A stretch of 64,000 nucleotides of DNA from Protula sp. h YS-2021 (taxonomy: Eukaryota > Annelida > Polychaeta > Sabellida > Serpulidae). Below the pieces are notes generated by a model, which worked only from the letters and a program-made list of their open reading frames with translations, was not told the DNA's origin and did no database searches. Made by a program: the position numbers and the translations under genes. Below, piece after piece: positions 46,511-58,402 of this stretch (within the stretch, counting starts at the first letter, position 1; every line of letters begins with the position of its first letter). The stretch covers positions 106,293,692 to 106,357,691 of the forward strand of contig OX457024.1 of the NCBI GenBank assembly GCA_949752745.1, in the 5' to 3' direction.

Positions 46511-47224
46511 CTATTTTTCTTCATCTGCTTCACTCTGTTCACTGGAATCCATATCACTTTCTTCGTCACTGCTTTCATCTTCCTCCTCCTCATCTAGAAG
46601 CTCTTCAAAGAATGCATCGTTTCTTCTTATAGCCGCCTTTAGTGCCTTTGAATACTCGTAATGTTTTTCATCAACAAAGTAATTAAAGTCTTCTAAAATG
46701 GTTTCATAATGTTCGTTTTGTTGTAGGCGTTGGGCATATTTGAATAGTCTCATAAACAGTTGTTTAAGTCGACGCTTATAAATGGGTCGAAAGTCATCAC
46801 TTGCTATTTCACGCGCATCTTCAAGCCCTTGTTCTTCATATTCTGAAACCTTTTCTTGAAATTTGGTATCATATTCATCGTAGACTTCTTGAACCATATC
46901 ATACCAAACAGAGTCTGTTTCTGACTCACTTTCAGAGCTGCCGTCATCATCACCCTCAACACAATGTTCCATATGTTTGAACAAAGCTTCTTGACTGTTG
47001 TATAACGCACCACATTCTGTACAAGCATGTGCATTCTTTTCAGTCATGTTGACGCTTTGACTTTCCATAGAAGACTCATCTAAAGTTTCAGTGATAGGTG
47101 GTTTTACAGGGTTTTCCATATCTATCTCTAATTCTTCTTCTTCTGAAGTGTGAGCCTTCTTTAAGTGCCTGTTAAGACTTTGTGGCCAATTGTAAGATTT
47201 CGAACAAATGTTGCATTTATACAT
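46511..47224 (-). CDS. Two-finger C2H2 protein with acidic tail, left arm, intact (237 aa)
   Basis: Finger 1 is C4/C7/H20/H25 (MYKCNICSKSYNWPQSL, RHLKKAH). Finger 2 is CTECGALYNSQEALFKHMEHC-like at about 68-88. A helical domain follows (VWYDMVQEVYDEYD, FRPIYKRRLKQLFMRLFKYA), then a strongly acidic tail (DEEEEDESSDEESD). A TATA box (47285-47277, minus) lies about 55 bases upstream. It is probably a nuclear regulator; an acidic tail could activate transcription or mimic DNA. The right-arm twin has lost finger 2 and part of finger 1. Confidence 0.8.
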   Translation of the reverse strand: MYKCNICSKSYNWPQSLNRHLKKAHTSEEEELEIDMENPVKPPITETLDESSMESQSVNMTEKNAHACTECGALYNSQEALFKHMEHCVEGDDDGSSESESETDSVWYDMVQEVYDEYDTKFQEKVSEYEEQGLEDAREIASDDFRPIYKRRLKQLFMRLFKYAQRLQQNEHYETILEDFNYFVDEKHYEYSKALKAAIRRNDAFFEELLDEEEEDESSDEESDMDSSEQSEADEEK

Positions 47225-47276
47225 CCTTTCGGTTCAACATGCACTTTTCAAATGATGAAAAAGCCTTTAAACATAG

Positions 47277-47285
47277 CCTTATATA
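47277..47285 (-). promoter_or_regulatory. TATA box of left-arm zinc-finger gene
   Basis: Minus-strand TATATAAGG, next to a GTTCAAC array (47287-47358). The mirror box is at 48838-48846 on the plus strand. Confidence 0.75.
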
Positions 47286-47286
47286 C

Positions 47287-47358
47287 AACTTGTTGAACAA
47301 CATGTTGAACAACATGTTCAACAAGTTCAACATGTTCAACATGTTGTTGAACATGTTG
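47287..47358. repeat. GTTCAAC array upstream of left-arm zinc-finger gene
   Basis: Alternating gttgaacaacatgttcaac words. Its counterpart in the right arm is at about 48766-48836. Confidence 0.88.
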
Positions 47359-47654
47359 TCTAGGGTTATGCCGCTTAGCAGAGTCTTATGTCATGACGTC
47401 ATTATGACGTCATCACATCATCATTATAATGTCATGGTGACGTCATTCGAACAGGCGCGTGCTTTATCAAAAACTGACTCAGCAGAATTTATCACTGGTT
47501 GACATGTTTCATTCATGCTTTTATGCTACTTACATGTAATCAAAATATGTTGTGTAACTTTTCAAACGTGTTTAAAAATTGTTGACTCAGTAGATAGTTG
47601 CTTGATATGAATGTCTCACTTACAGTTGTATCACTTACAGTTGTACTGCTGTAC

Positions 47655-47870
47655 AGTAGGGTGAAAAGGGGGTTCTGGACCACTTGATGACGTCATACTG
47701 TCTGGAAGTGACGTCATACTGTCTGGAAGTGACGTCATAGCGTCTGGACCGGAAGTGACGTCTGGACCGGAAGTGACGTCATGATAAACGTAAGGATAGG
47801 CGCGGCCATCCATGACGTGATAATGACGTCATGATGACGTCATACTGTCTGGAGCGAAAGTTGCTTGATA
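47655..47870. repeat. Internal AGTAGGG terminus with CRE/ETS-like sites
   Basis: AGTAGGGTGAAAAGGGGGTT begins exactly where left-arm homology stops. Repeated gtgacgtca and ACCGGAAGTG sites follow. It is built like a true element end, so 47655-52109 may be one complete unit. Confidence 0.8.
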
Positions 47871-47959
47871 GGGTGCTCTGGCCGAGTCAATCATCATGAA
47901 GCTAATGAACTCCACCTGTCAATCAGTGTAACCATGGCAACAGACCCTAAAAAGCCATG

Positions 47960-48080
47960 CCCCCCTAGGACATACTATGTACCGACCCCCCCCCCCCCCC
48001 AGAGCATACTATGTACCCCCCCCCAGAGCATACTATGTACCCCCCCCTAGGACATACTATGTACCGACCCCCCCCTAGGC
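47960..48080. repeat. Tandem catactatgtac/poly-C units
   Basis: Four units of a catactatgtac word separated by C-runs. Related words (gacatagtatgtcctagg) occur inverted near 52920. Confidence 0.85.
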
Positions 48081-48139
48081 GAGCAACATTCTGTCAAGTC
48101 AGCTGAAACCAACAGCTGTTTGACGAGGTCTGAGTGGCA

Positions 48140-48196
48140 TATAAGGCATAAACTCCCCACTCACATGAACTGCAGCAATGGTGGTGACCATATCAG
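48140..48196 (+). promoter_or_regulatory. TATA box and leader with splice donor in dimer centre
   Basis: TATAAGG at 48140-48146, a short leader and the donor gtaagtggttattt at 48196. It matches the right-TIR leader of the Polinton in layout and donor sequence, pointing toward the right-arm genes. Confidence 0.6.
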
Positions 48197-48837
48197 TAAG
48201 TGGTTATTTGCATAGGTGGTTATAAGCATTATTGTAAACAAAAACTTTCATTATAGTTGGTTGATTTACATGAAAATTTCACTGTTTGATTCAGTTTTAT
48301 GTAAAGTTTTAACATGATCATAGGCTATTTGCGCAGCTGGTTGTATGCATTTTTACCGCCATTTTAACTTAAAATTGTGATAACTTTCGTTATAGTTGAC
48401 TGAAAATTTCACCATTACAGTGCTTCTTCGCGGATGAATACCATTTAGCAGACTATTTGACTTCACCGTCAGATGTCTCTGCTGTGCAGCAGTACAACTG
48501 TAAGTGAGACATTCATATCAAGCAACTATCTACTGAGTCAACAATTTTTAAACACGTTCGAAAAGTTACACAACATATTTTGATTACATGTAAGTAGCAT
48601 AAAAGCATGAATGAAACATGTCAACCAGTGATAAATTCTGCTGAGTCAGTTTTTGATAAAGCACGCGCCTGTTCGAATGACGTCACCATGACGTTATAAT
48701 GATGATGTGATGACGTCATAATGACGTCATGACGTAAGACTCTGCTAAGCGGCATAACCCTAGACAACATGTTCAACAACATGTTGAACATGTTGAACTT
48801 GTCGAACATGTTGTTCAACATGTTGTTCAACAAGTTG

Positions 48838-48846
48838 TATATAAGG
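48838..48846 (+). promoter_or_regulatory. TATA box of right-arm zinc-finger gene copy
   Basis: TATATAAGG, mirror of 47277-47285. It is followed after about 30 bases by the new upstream ATG at 48879. Confidence 0.7.
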
Positions 48847-48878
48847 CTATGTTTAAAGGCTTTTTCATCATTTGAAAA

Positions 48879-49358
48879 GTGCATGTTGAACCGAAAGGAT
48901 GTATAAATGCAACATTTGTTCGAAATCTTACAATTGGCCACAAAGTCTTAACAGGCACTGTTTGGTATGATATGGTTCAAGAAGTCTACGATGAATATGA
49001 TACCAAATTTCAAGAAAAGGTTTCAGAATATGAAGAACAAGGGCTTGAAGATGCGCGTGAAATAGCAAGTGATGACTTTCGACCCATTTATAAGCGTCGA
49101 CTTAAACAACTGTTTATGAGACTATTCAAATATGCCCAACGCCTACAACAAAACGAACATTATGAAACCATTTTAGAAGACTTTAATTACTTTGTTGATG
49201 AAAAACATTACGAGTATTCAAAGGCACTAAAGGCGGCTATAAGAAGAAACGATGCATTCTTTGAAGAGCTTCTAGATGAGGAGGAGGAAGATGAAAGCAG
49301 TGACGAAGAAAGTGATATGGATTCCAGTGAACAGAGTGAAGCAGATGAAGAAAAATAG
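48879..49358 (+). pseudogene. Right-arm zinc-finger gene, fingers deleted, C-terminal domain retained
   Basis: Relative to the left arm, about 253 bases are missing between the first finger and the helical domain. The original start (48899) now runs into a stop soon after the junction. An upstream ATG (48879) in another frame happens to read across the junction and restores the frame of the helical and acidic domains, giving a 159-codon ORF without intact fingers. Whether this is expressed is unknown. Confidence 0.8.
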
Positions 49359-49514
49359 ACTTATTTGACTAAACATTTATAATAAAGACTTTGTAAATCA
49401 ATAAATGTTATAATATTGTTATAGATTTAAGCTGTATATATTTAAGTGTATTTAAGTGTATTTAAGTGTATAAATAAACCTATTCACCATATGTCTTATT
49501 TTTTCTTTTCTTCA

Positions 49515-49740
49515 ACTACAACTTGTTGAACAACTTGTTAAACAGCATGTTGTTGAACATGTTGAATAGGTTGAACATGTTGAACATGTTCAACTTGTTG
49601 AGCATGTTGTTGAACATGTTGAACATGTTGAACATGTTCAACTTGTTGAACATGTTGAACGTGTTGAACATGTTGAACATGTTGAACATGTTGAACATGT
49701 TGAACTTGTTGAACATGTTGAACAATTTGTTGAACAATAC
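49515..49740. repeat. GTTCAAC array, right arm
   Basis: Same array as 46195-46352 but about 70 bases longer, showing that the array changes length faster than the arms diverge. Confidence 0.9.
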
Positions 49741-51032
49741 CACGACGTAATATCTTTCAAAAATTATTCGAACACGTGTTTTGAATGGGCTTACCATTCG
49801 AACACGTCTTTAAAATGGGCTTGCCATTCGAACACGTCTTTTGAATGGGCGCAGTTTTCCTACATAACTATCCACATTTTCACTTTTCATTTTCCAACAA
49901 TCAACCAATCAACCAAGTGGTAGAATCGTCTGAAACGTGTAAAAAAAAACTAAATTTGTTAAAGTTGGTTTAGAACCCTGATTTTTACCTTACTACACCA
50001 TGGTAAAATGTTCAAACTTATTTTATACATCATATTTTGTCAAAAAACAAAATTTGTTAAAGTTGGTCTAGAACCCTTATTTTTACCCTACTACACCATG
50101 GTAAAATGTTCAAACTTATTTTATACATCATATTTTGTCAAAAAACAAAATTTGTTAAAATTGGTCTAGAATCACCATTTTTCCACTGCTATGACATTAG
50201 AATATTCAAATAAGTAGCGTGCTAAAATGTTCAAACTTATTTTATATATCATATGGTGTTAAAACCTAAATTTGTTAAAGTTGGTCTAGAACCACCATTT
50301 TTCCACTACTATAACTTTAGAACATTCAAATAAGTAGCATGCTAAAATATTCAAACTTATTTTATATATTATATGTTATCAAAAAAACTACATTTGTTAA
50401 ATGTGTTTTAGAAGTGTCATTTTCCAACTACTATAACTTAAAACATAACATTGGAATTAACGTAGGGAAAATCACATTCCTTCTCAAATTTATTGATCGT
50501 CCCCACACTCTGTACGAGTGCACTCTGAAATTTCTCAGTCGGTTTTTCCCCCCACACTCTGTACACATGTACTTATGCTGTGTGTGGTTACTGTAATGGG
50601 AAACCATTGAAATATGACTAATTAAATATTATCATATAAATAATAATAATAAAAAAAATAAAAAATAAAAAAAGTCACAGAGTCACATAATGTTACAGAG
50701 TCACATGATGTCACAGTCACATGTTATCACATAATGTCACACAGTCATAAAAGTGAACAAAAAACAAAAAAAAAAACCAAAAAAAAAGTTTTGCCCTGAT
50801 GGGGGATGGATCCCGGGACTCTCAGGTTGCTAGCCATTTGCTCAAACAAAAAGCTACACACCATTGTCTACGTTGTTTATGACGAAGTCTGATTACGCAA
50901 TCTGATTAAGCTTGCTATAGATGACGCGGTCTGATTACGCTGGCTTTAGATGACGAAATGCTGCGGTTTACAAGTTGTACGACGCCATTTTGTACGCATA
51001 CTCTACAAGGCAAACGTTTTCAAAAAAAAAAT

Positions 51033-51703
51033 GGAATACAAAGAAGAATTTTTTGCTCCAGAAGCGCTTCGACATTACAACAGAGGAGATGTTCTTGGAT
51101 TATGAACGCTTACGGTTAAGAAAGATGGAGGAGAAATATCGGCAAGAACAGCAGCGGCACCGATTTCAGAGGCCTGGCTTCCTGCAGCCAGCTCCTCAGC
51201 CTGCCGCGCTCACAGCTCCAGAGCCTGCTAGACCAGCCCCTAAGCCTGCCGATACAGCTACGGAGTCTGCTGCAGCACCGTTGACACCTCCACCGCAACT
51301 GCCACTGCCGCTGCCACTACCGTCTCCACCAAGGAAGAGGCAGAGGACTGCGACCGTCGTCTCCTCACCTGCGCAGACTTCTGCTGAGAACTTACAGGAC
51401 GCTTCTGCCTCTGTAAGCAAGAGTAGCCTGATTGCTGAACAACCCACCAAAGATAATATGGAAGAAGTTATGCTCATTCTGAACGGGTTGAATGGTGGAT
51501 CCACCAACTCCTGCACTATGTGCAAAACAGTGCTGCCTACCGATATCGGTATTGCGCAGCATGTTTTACATTGTGCAGAAACTGGGCGGATCCAGGCATA
51601 CTTCTGCTCTGTATCGAACGATACTTTTAAATCAACGGTGGCTACGATTGCAAGGCATAGGCGGAAGTGCCCTTGTAAAGCTTCTCAGTGGTCTCTGCCA
51701 TAG
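51033..51703 (+). pseudogene. Right-arm Pro-rich zinc-finger gene, frameshifted
   Basis: A 28-base deletion after the ninth to sixteenth codons of the MEYKEEF frame shifts it, so that start no longer reaches the body. A longer frame from 50975 enters the correct frame downstream of the deletion and keeps the Pro-rich region, NLS-like PPRKRQR and finger, but with an unrelated N-terminus. The body is otherwise almost identical to the left-arm copy. Confidence 0.75.
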
Positions 51704-52109
51704 TGAGGAGACTACTAATACAATGGGGGGGCGTGAGCTCCTGGCTGCCTTAGAGCAGCCGCCACTTATTACAAAATAAGCAAAACAGTTTATCATTGTG
51801 TTGGTATATGTGTATGCATGAGAGTGTGGGAAATGGAAAAAAAAAGTTACCGTCTGTCCGTCTGCCCGTCTGACCGTCTGTCTACCATCTGCCGATTCCG
51901 CAGTGGAACCAACGTTGGTTCCACTGCAATGCAAAACCAAACGTTGGTTCCACTGTCAGGGTTACGGCTACGGCTACATGGCTATGCCTATGACTACGTC
52001 TATGACGTTACTTCCGGTCCAGACATGATGACGTCACTTCCAGACATGATGACGTCACTTCCAGACAGTATGACGTCACAAAGTGCAGTAGAAACCCCCT
52101 TTCCCTACT

Positions 52110-52520
52110 ACTTGTTCAACATGTTGTTCAACATGTTGAACAACATATTGAACATGTTGAACATCTTGAACTTGTTGAACAACATGTTCAACATGTTTAA
52201 AATGTTGAACAACTTGTTGAACAATTGTCAAACAACTTGTTAAAAAACTTGTTGAATAATATCATGATGCAATATGTTCCAAAAATAATTCGAACACATG
52301 CTTGAATGGGAGCGGTCTTCCTACATCACCAACCAAAGAAAAATATATATATATATAGCAAATAAACATAACAAAGAATTTCACTTACCTCACATTTTCA
52401 CTTTCGATCCTCCAACCAACCAATCAACCAACCAAACCAACCAATCAATTAATCAATCAATCAACCAACCAATCAACCAACCAACCAACCAACTAACCAA
52501 CCAACCAAGTCTTGCCTAAC
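52110..52520. mobile_element. Remnant of an older copy of the dimer family (right flank)
   Basis: The dimer end is followed by a degenerate GTTCAAC array (to about 52250) and then by sequence colinear with 49735-49920 (aattcgaacac, cttgaatggg, ttcctacat, accaaccaatcaaccaa). So the dimer lies within the GTTCAAC array of an earlier element of its own family. Confidence 0.75.
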
Positions 52521-52643
52521 TATTTTGTGAATCGGTCAAGTAGTTTTAAAGTTATGCGCTGTTGAAGTTGTCATGCTATCCGTATGGCAAAATAATTTCT
52601 CACGGTAGGAGGGGTGGGGGTGGGGGGGGGGGGAGGAGGGGGT

Positions 52644-52920
52644 CCAAAAACCAAAAATATTAAGAATTGTCTGATACGGATAAATATGCAAACAAATCAC
52701 AAAATTTTACTACCAGGGGTCAAAGGGGGGAAGGGGTGTCAAAAACCAAAGTTGATCAGAATTGTCTGAAACGGATAAATGTGCTGAAATCGCAAATATT
52801 CCTACCAAGGGGGGAGGGGGAGGGGAGGGGGTCAAAACCAAAGTTGTTCAGAATTGTCGGAACGGATAAATATGCTGAAATCGCAAAATTTTCGTACCAG
52901 GGGGCAGGGGGAGGGGTTTC
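52644..52920. repeat. Three tandem satellite units, about 90-95 bp
   Basis: Units start near 52644, 52740 and 52833. Each has caaagttgatcagaattgtc-like and cggataaatatgctgaaatc-like words and a G-rich tail. Same family as 24555-24786 and 53010-53111 but inverted. Confidence 0.85.
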
Positions 52921-52981
52921 CGACATAGTATGTCCTAGGGGGAGGGGGGAGTGGGGAGGGGGAAGGAGGGGAGGGGGAGGT

Positions 52982-53130
52982 GGGTGATCCAGAACCCTCA
53001 TTTTCCTACTACCAGTTTTGGTTTTTTTGACTCCCCCATTCCCACCCCACCGTGGGAAGATTTTTTGATCTTTGCATATTTTCCGTTTCAGACGATTCTG
53101 AGCATTTTTGGAGTAGGTAAAGAAGGGTGT
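52982..53130. repeat. Two facing terminal motifs around one satellite unit
   Basis: A leftward-type end (ccagaaccctcattttcctact, ending 53010; complement begins AGTAGG) and a rightward AGTAGGTAAAGAAGGG (53112) flank one satellite unit. They may be ends of otherwise lost family members. Confidence 0.6.
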
Positions 53131-55693
<2,563 letters not shown>

Positions 55694-55741
55694 ACCGCCC
55701 GACTCTTAGAACATTGTCTAATAGCCCTTCCTTTTGTTCAC

Positions 55742-56110
55742 TTACTCTTGTATGGTGTAAAGCCCACTACTTCCAACCGCCCTTCCCCGCACCACGCGAA
55801 GTGTCTTCAATGGGCAAATGGTGTGTACGATCTGATCAACAGTTGGACAATTTTCATTCCCTTTGTTAATACACATAGCTTCATTCAAACTAGTGCATAT
55901 CGTTCTTATAGTGCCAGTGTAGTCAGAGTCTAATGCTCCGCCTAATACAACCATTCCACGTTGGGCTAACGATCTTCGCGCCTCCTGTTTATCGTAATGG
56001 TGCGATGGTATTTGAATACGAATACCAAGGTCTACAATTGATATACCCCTGTCAACTATCGTTTCCGCCTCACGACAATAATAGGTCTGCCATATGGCAG
56101 GGTCTTTTTA
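55742..56110 (-). pseudogene. dUTPase-like relic, minus strand
   Basis: The pattern ISIVDLGIRIQIP, a degenerate PRSGLA-type block (RRSLAQRG), GGALDSDYTGTI, INKGNENCPTVDQI and RGRAVGSSG follows the order of dUTPase motifs 2 to 5, with several key residues changed (PRSGLA lost, GFGSTG altered). The frame has no ATG before the conserved part and a stop upstream. dUTPases occur in retroelements and DNA viruses. A TATAAAA-like sequence upstream (about 56105, minus) and the Polinton relic next door make either origin possible. Confidence 0.65.
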
Positions 56111-56344
56111 TACCGCGTTTCACAGAAATATTATCAACTGCCGCTATTGCAATTTATTTTCGAATTAGCAGCTCTTCCATTTCATCCCTGAATCCACCTT
56201 TTTGATTAATCAACTTCTTTTTACGCTTAAGAGAAATTTTTTGGTTATCAACCAGTTGTTAAATAAATATTTTTTATACATATGTGTCTTCAATGCTAAA
56301 TGTCTATACGATAAATTCAAACATATTTCAAATAAACTGGCTAA

Positions 56345-56447
56345 TTAATCTTTTGTAGCTTGCTTCAATAAGGATTTACGTCGTTTAGAACTACTACGTG
56401 CTAATAATTGAAGACATTGTTGATTTGCTTGAATTCGTTTAGACATC
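56345..56447 (-). pseudogene. Truncated small basic protein gene of the decayed Polinton
   Basis: It begins MSKRIQANQQCLQLLARS and ends at a stop after KQATKD; the intact copy (30948-31274) continues for another 70 residues. It overlaps the end of the ATPase relic as in the intact element. Confidence 0.8.
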
Positions 56448-56449
56448 TT

Positions 56450-57065
56450 GACGTTGAATACCGAACTGTTATAATTTTTCTTCATACACTAGTTTATTCA
56501 CACAAATATAATATTTATCCTTTGGTAGAATACCTGTATCAATACGTAACTTATCTTCTGTCTTTGGTTTTAAATCAATAAATAAATAGCCATGAAGTTT
56601 GCTTGTAGCATTTTGATATTCCTCAATAAAAAACTGAGATTTCCCTGGATACATTTGTCGAGCCAATGTACTAATCTGTTGACTATCCCTTGGATTTTTA
56701 AAGAGAATAACGTAATGTGTATTTAAACTAGTATAGGCATTTCCTTTCCATGGTGACATAAATTGTGCACGATGAAAATAATGCTTAGATTTTTATGACT
56801 ACTTCCAACACTAAACAATCTGAGTATGCGTTCGTCACTCTGACATTTAGTCATGAAATCATCAATAATGAGTGAGTTATTCTGTTTTGGATTGAAATGT
56901 TCTTCAATATCCTCTGGAATACCTTGATGAAATGTCACTTCTTTAATCTGCAGCATAGAGCCATAAAATATTTTTAGGAAATGGTTGAATAACTTTTTGT
57001 TAAATGATTGATTTCGCATGAGACATGTTTCAACTAGCTGTTGGTCCAGAAACCAAGCATGTAAA
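56450..57065 (-). pseudogene. Packaging ATPase relic
   Basis: Homologous to 30296-30955. The Walker A region now reads SGPTAS followed by a stop; the second half (LIIDDFMTKC, SVGSSHKNLSIIFIVHNL, STLARQMYPG) is readable in two frames joined by a frameshift near 56740. Confidence 0.88.
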
Positions 57066-57079
57066 TGGATGTTTTATAT

Positions 57080-57950
57080 TGCTTGAATATCAGATGCTTT
57101 AACCCAACTATTAAATTTCTTTGGCCAGCCTAACCACTTGACAAATAATTCTTTCGCATCTCGTCTTTTTCTGTCTTTAAAACTGTTTTAATTTTATATG
57201 GATTGAATGTCTTTTGTAACAGCTTGCAATTCTTCTTCATAGAAATGACCATCAATATCTTCGTCTAAGAAGTCTTTGACACGATATAAGTGCATTACTT
57301 ACTTCTTATAACGACGTGTTACAATGAACACTTCTTGTGTCCATTTTATGGTAATCTCTTTGGAATATATATTTCATGTGTGGCATGCGAACATGTTGAC
57401 TTTTTCTTTGATTTCAATTTCAATTTATCAATATACGTCTCTTTCCACAATTTAGGTTCAACGTTCTTGGTAATGTCTACCGGTGATAATCCATTTGGTA
57501 AGGATCCATGAGGTCTATGATTATAATTGTAGACCAAGTCTTGCAAAATATCTGTTTACCGATACGTTTGCCGATGTAGAAAATATCGACACATCATTCC
57601 TTTAAGAGTACGTATAACTCTTTCAGAAAAGTTGGCTTTCGTGTCATACTTAGTAGTATATGCATGTAGTATGTGCATGAATGCCTTCTTTCTTTAGAAA
57701 TTGGTTTACCCATCTATTCTTAAATTCTGTTCCATTATCTGACCTCAGTATTCTAACTCTTCTCGTTGTTTCTTGAAAAATCTTTTGGAAGGCTTGAATG
57801 ACACTCGTATGACTTGCCTGGAATAGGTGTACCCATGGTCATATGTCCACATCCCACATATCATCAATACCACGGTAATAATACGTTGTCGTTTAAATCT
57901 ATATTTCACTGGTTGAAGCAAACTAAAGGCATCTTGATCTTATAACCAAT
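57080..57950 (-). pseudogene. Polinton integrase relic
   Basis: Fragments match the intact integrase: QDAFSLLQPVKYRFKRQR, then the region after WD, DLVYNYNHRPHGSLPN and the KLKLKSKKK segment, with several frameshifts. The N-terminal part is missing, the frame joining the paralogue A/B homologue instead. Confidence 0.85.
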
Positions 57951-58402
57951 TTTTTACTTTGGAATATGTTACAGGTTGTTTCTCCAAACATTTTACAAAT
58001 GTCTAAATTCACTTCAACTTGTCCATTATTGAACATGACAACCTCTGATATATCCGTGGACAGTGAAACATTATCATCATAATGTAAAATAATTCTAGCA
58101 GCCACAACTAACATGAGGCCGGCTGCCCAAATTGTCTTAGCGTTGATAAATGATGAATCAATGTCATAAGTGTTCCATGGTAAATGCAGTTCTTCACATT
58201 CACTCAGAAAAGAGCGGATGAAACGATTTCTTGGAATTGCCATTTCAACAGCTTCCCGGTGTTTATGCATATTCTTTACTTGTAAAATCCAATTGGATTC
58301 AAAATAAGGAGGCTTTGAAAACACAAAGTCAGTATGGTACACTTGGAAGACATCATCCAATATCTCAATACATCTATGAAGAAGGGATTGACATGCTGAC
58401 AT
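57923..58402 (-). CDS. Homologue of Polinton paralogue A/B, frame still open (159 aa)
   Basis: MSACQSLLHRCIEILDDVF leads through HREAVEMAIPRNRFIRSF and LMLVVAARIILHYDDNVSL, aligning along most of 26287-26691. The C-terminal 20 residues are unrelated and overlap the integrase relic, so the end is probably not original. It supports a two-residue-plus leader before DDVF as the true start of the family. An open frame within a decayed element is probably residual. Confidence 0.7.
   Translation of the reverse strand: MSACQSLLHRCIEILDDVFQVYHTDFVFSKPPYFESNWILQVKNMHKHREAVEMAIPRNRFIRSFLSECEELHLPWNTYDIDSSFINAKTIWAAGLMLVVAARIILHYDDNVSLSTDISEVVMFNNGQVEVNLDICKMFGETTCNIFQSKKLVIRSRCL

Larger units (their letters stand above)
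43799..47654 (+). repeat. Left arm of the inverted dimer
   Basis: Complement of about 48490-52109. Both genes are intact here (44206-44904 and 46511-47224, minus strand). The arm ends abruptly at an internal AGTAGGG terminus, so it lacks the inner part kept next to the right arm. Confidence 0.9.
43799..52109. mobile_element. Inverted-dimer non-autonomous element with Polinton-like termini (8.3 kb)
   Basis: It starts AGTAGGGAAAGGGGG and ends with its complement. The arms (43799-47654 and about 48490-52109) are near-identical inverted copies. Each arm carries CRE/ETS-like repeats next to its terminus, two zinc-finger genes and several tandem arrays. The centre (47655-48490) has its own AGTAGGG terminus and a TATA-plus-donor leader. 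There is no polymerase, integrase or capsid gene, so mobility would need a Polinton in trans. No clean target duplication is visible, because both outer flanks are GTTCAAC arrays. Confidence 0.85.
48490..52109 (-). repeat. Right arm of the inverted dimer
   Basis: Complement of 43799-47654, with two gene-damaging deletions (about 253 and 28 bases) and a longer GTTCAAC array. On its inner side the sequence continues into Polinton-like subterminal DNA (gcggatgaataccatttag near 48430). Confidence 0.9.

Noticed and set aside
49516..49797. ORFs of repeated FNMFNM or LNMLNM (also 46135-46353)
   Set aside because: Translation of GTTCAAC/GTTGAAC arrays on both strands. No start context, no domain, and the length varies with the array.
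43793..52115. A 6-bp target duplication for the dimer (tcaagt and acttgt)
   Set aside because: The two flanks are inverted rather than direct and differ by one base. In repetitive GTTCAAC DNA this is not evidence for a duplication.
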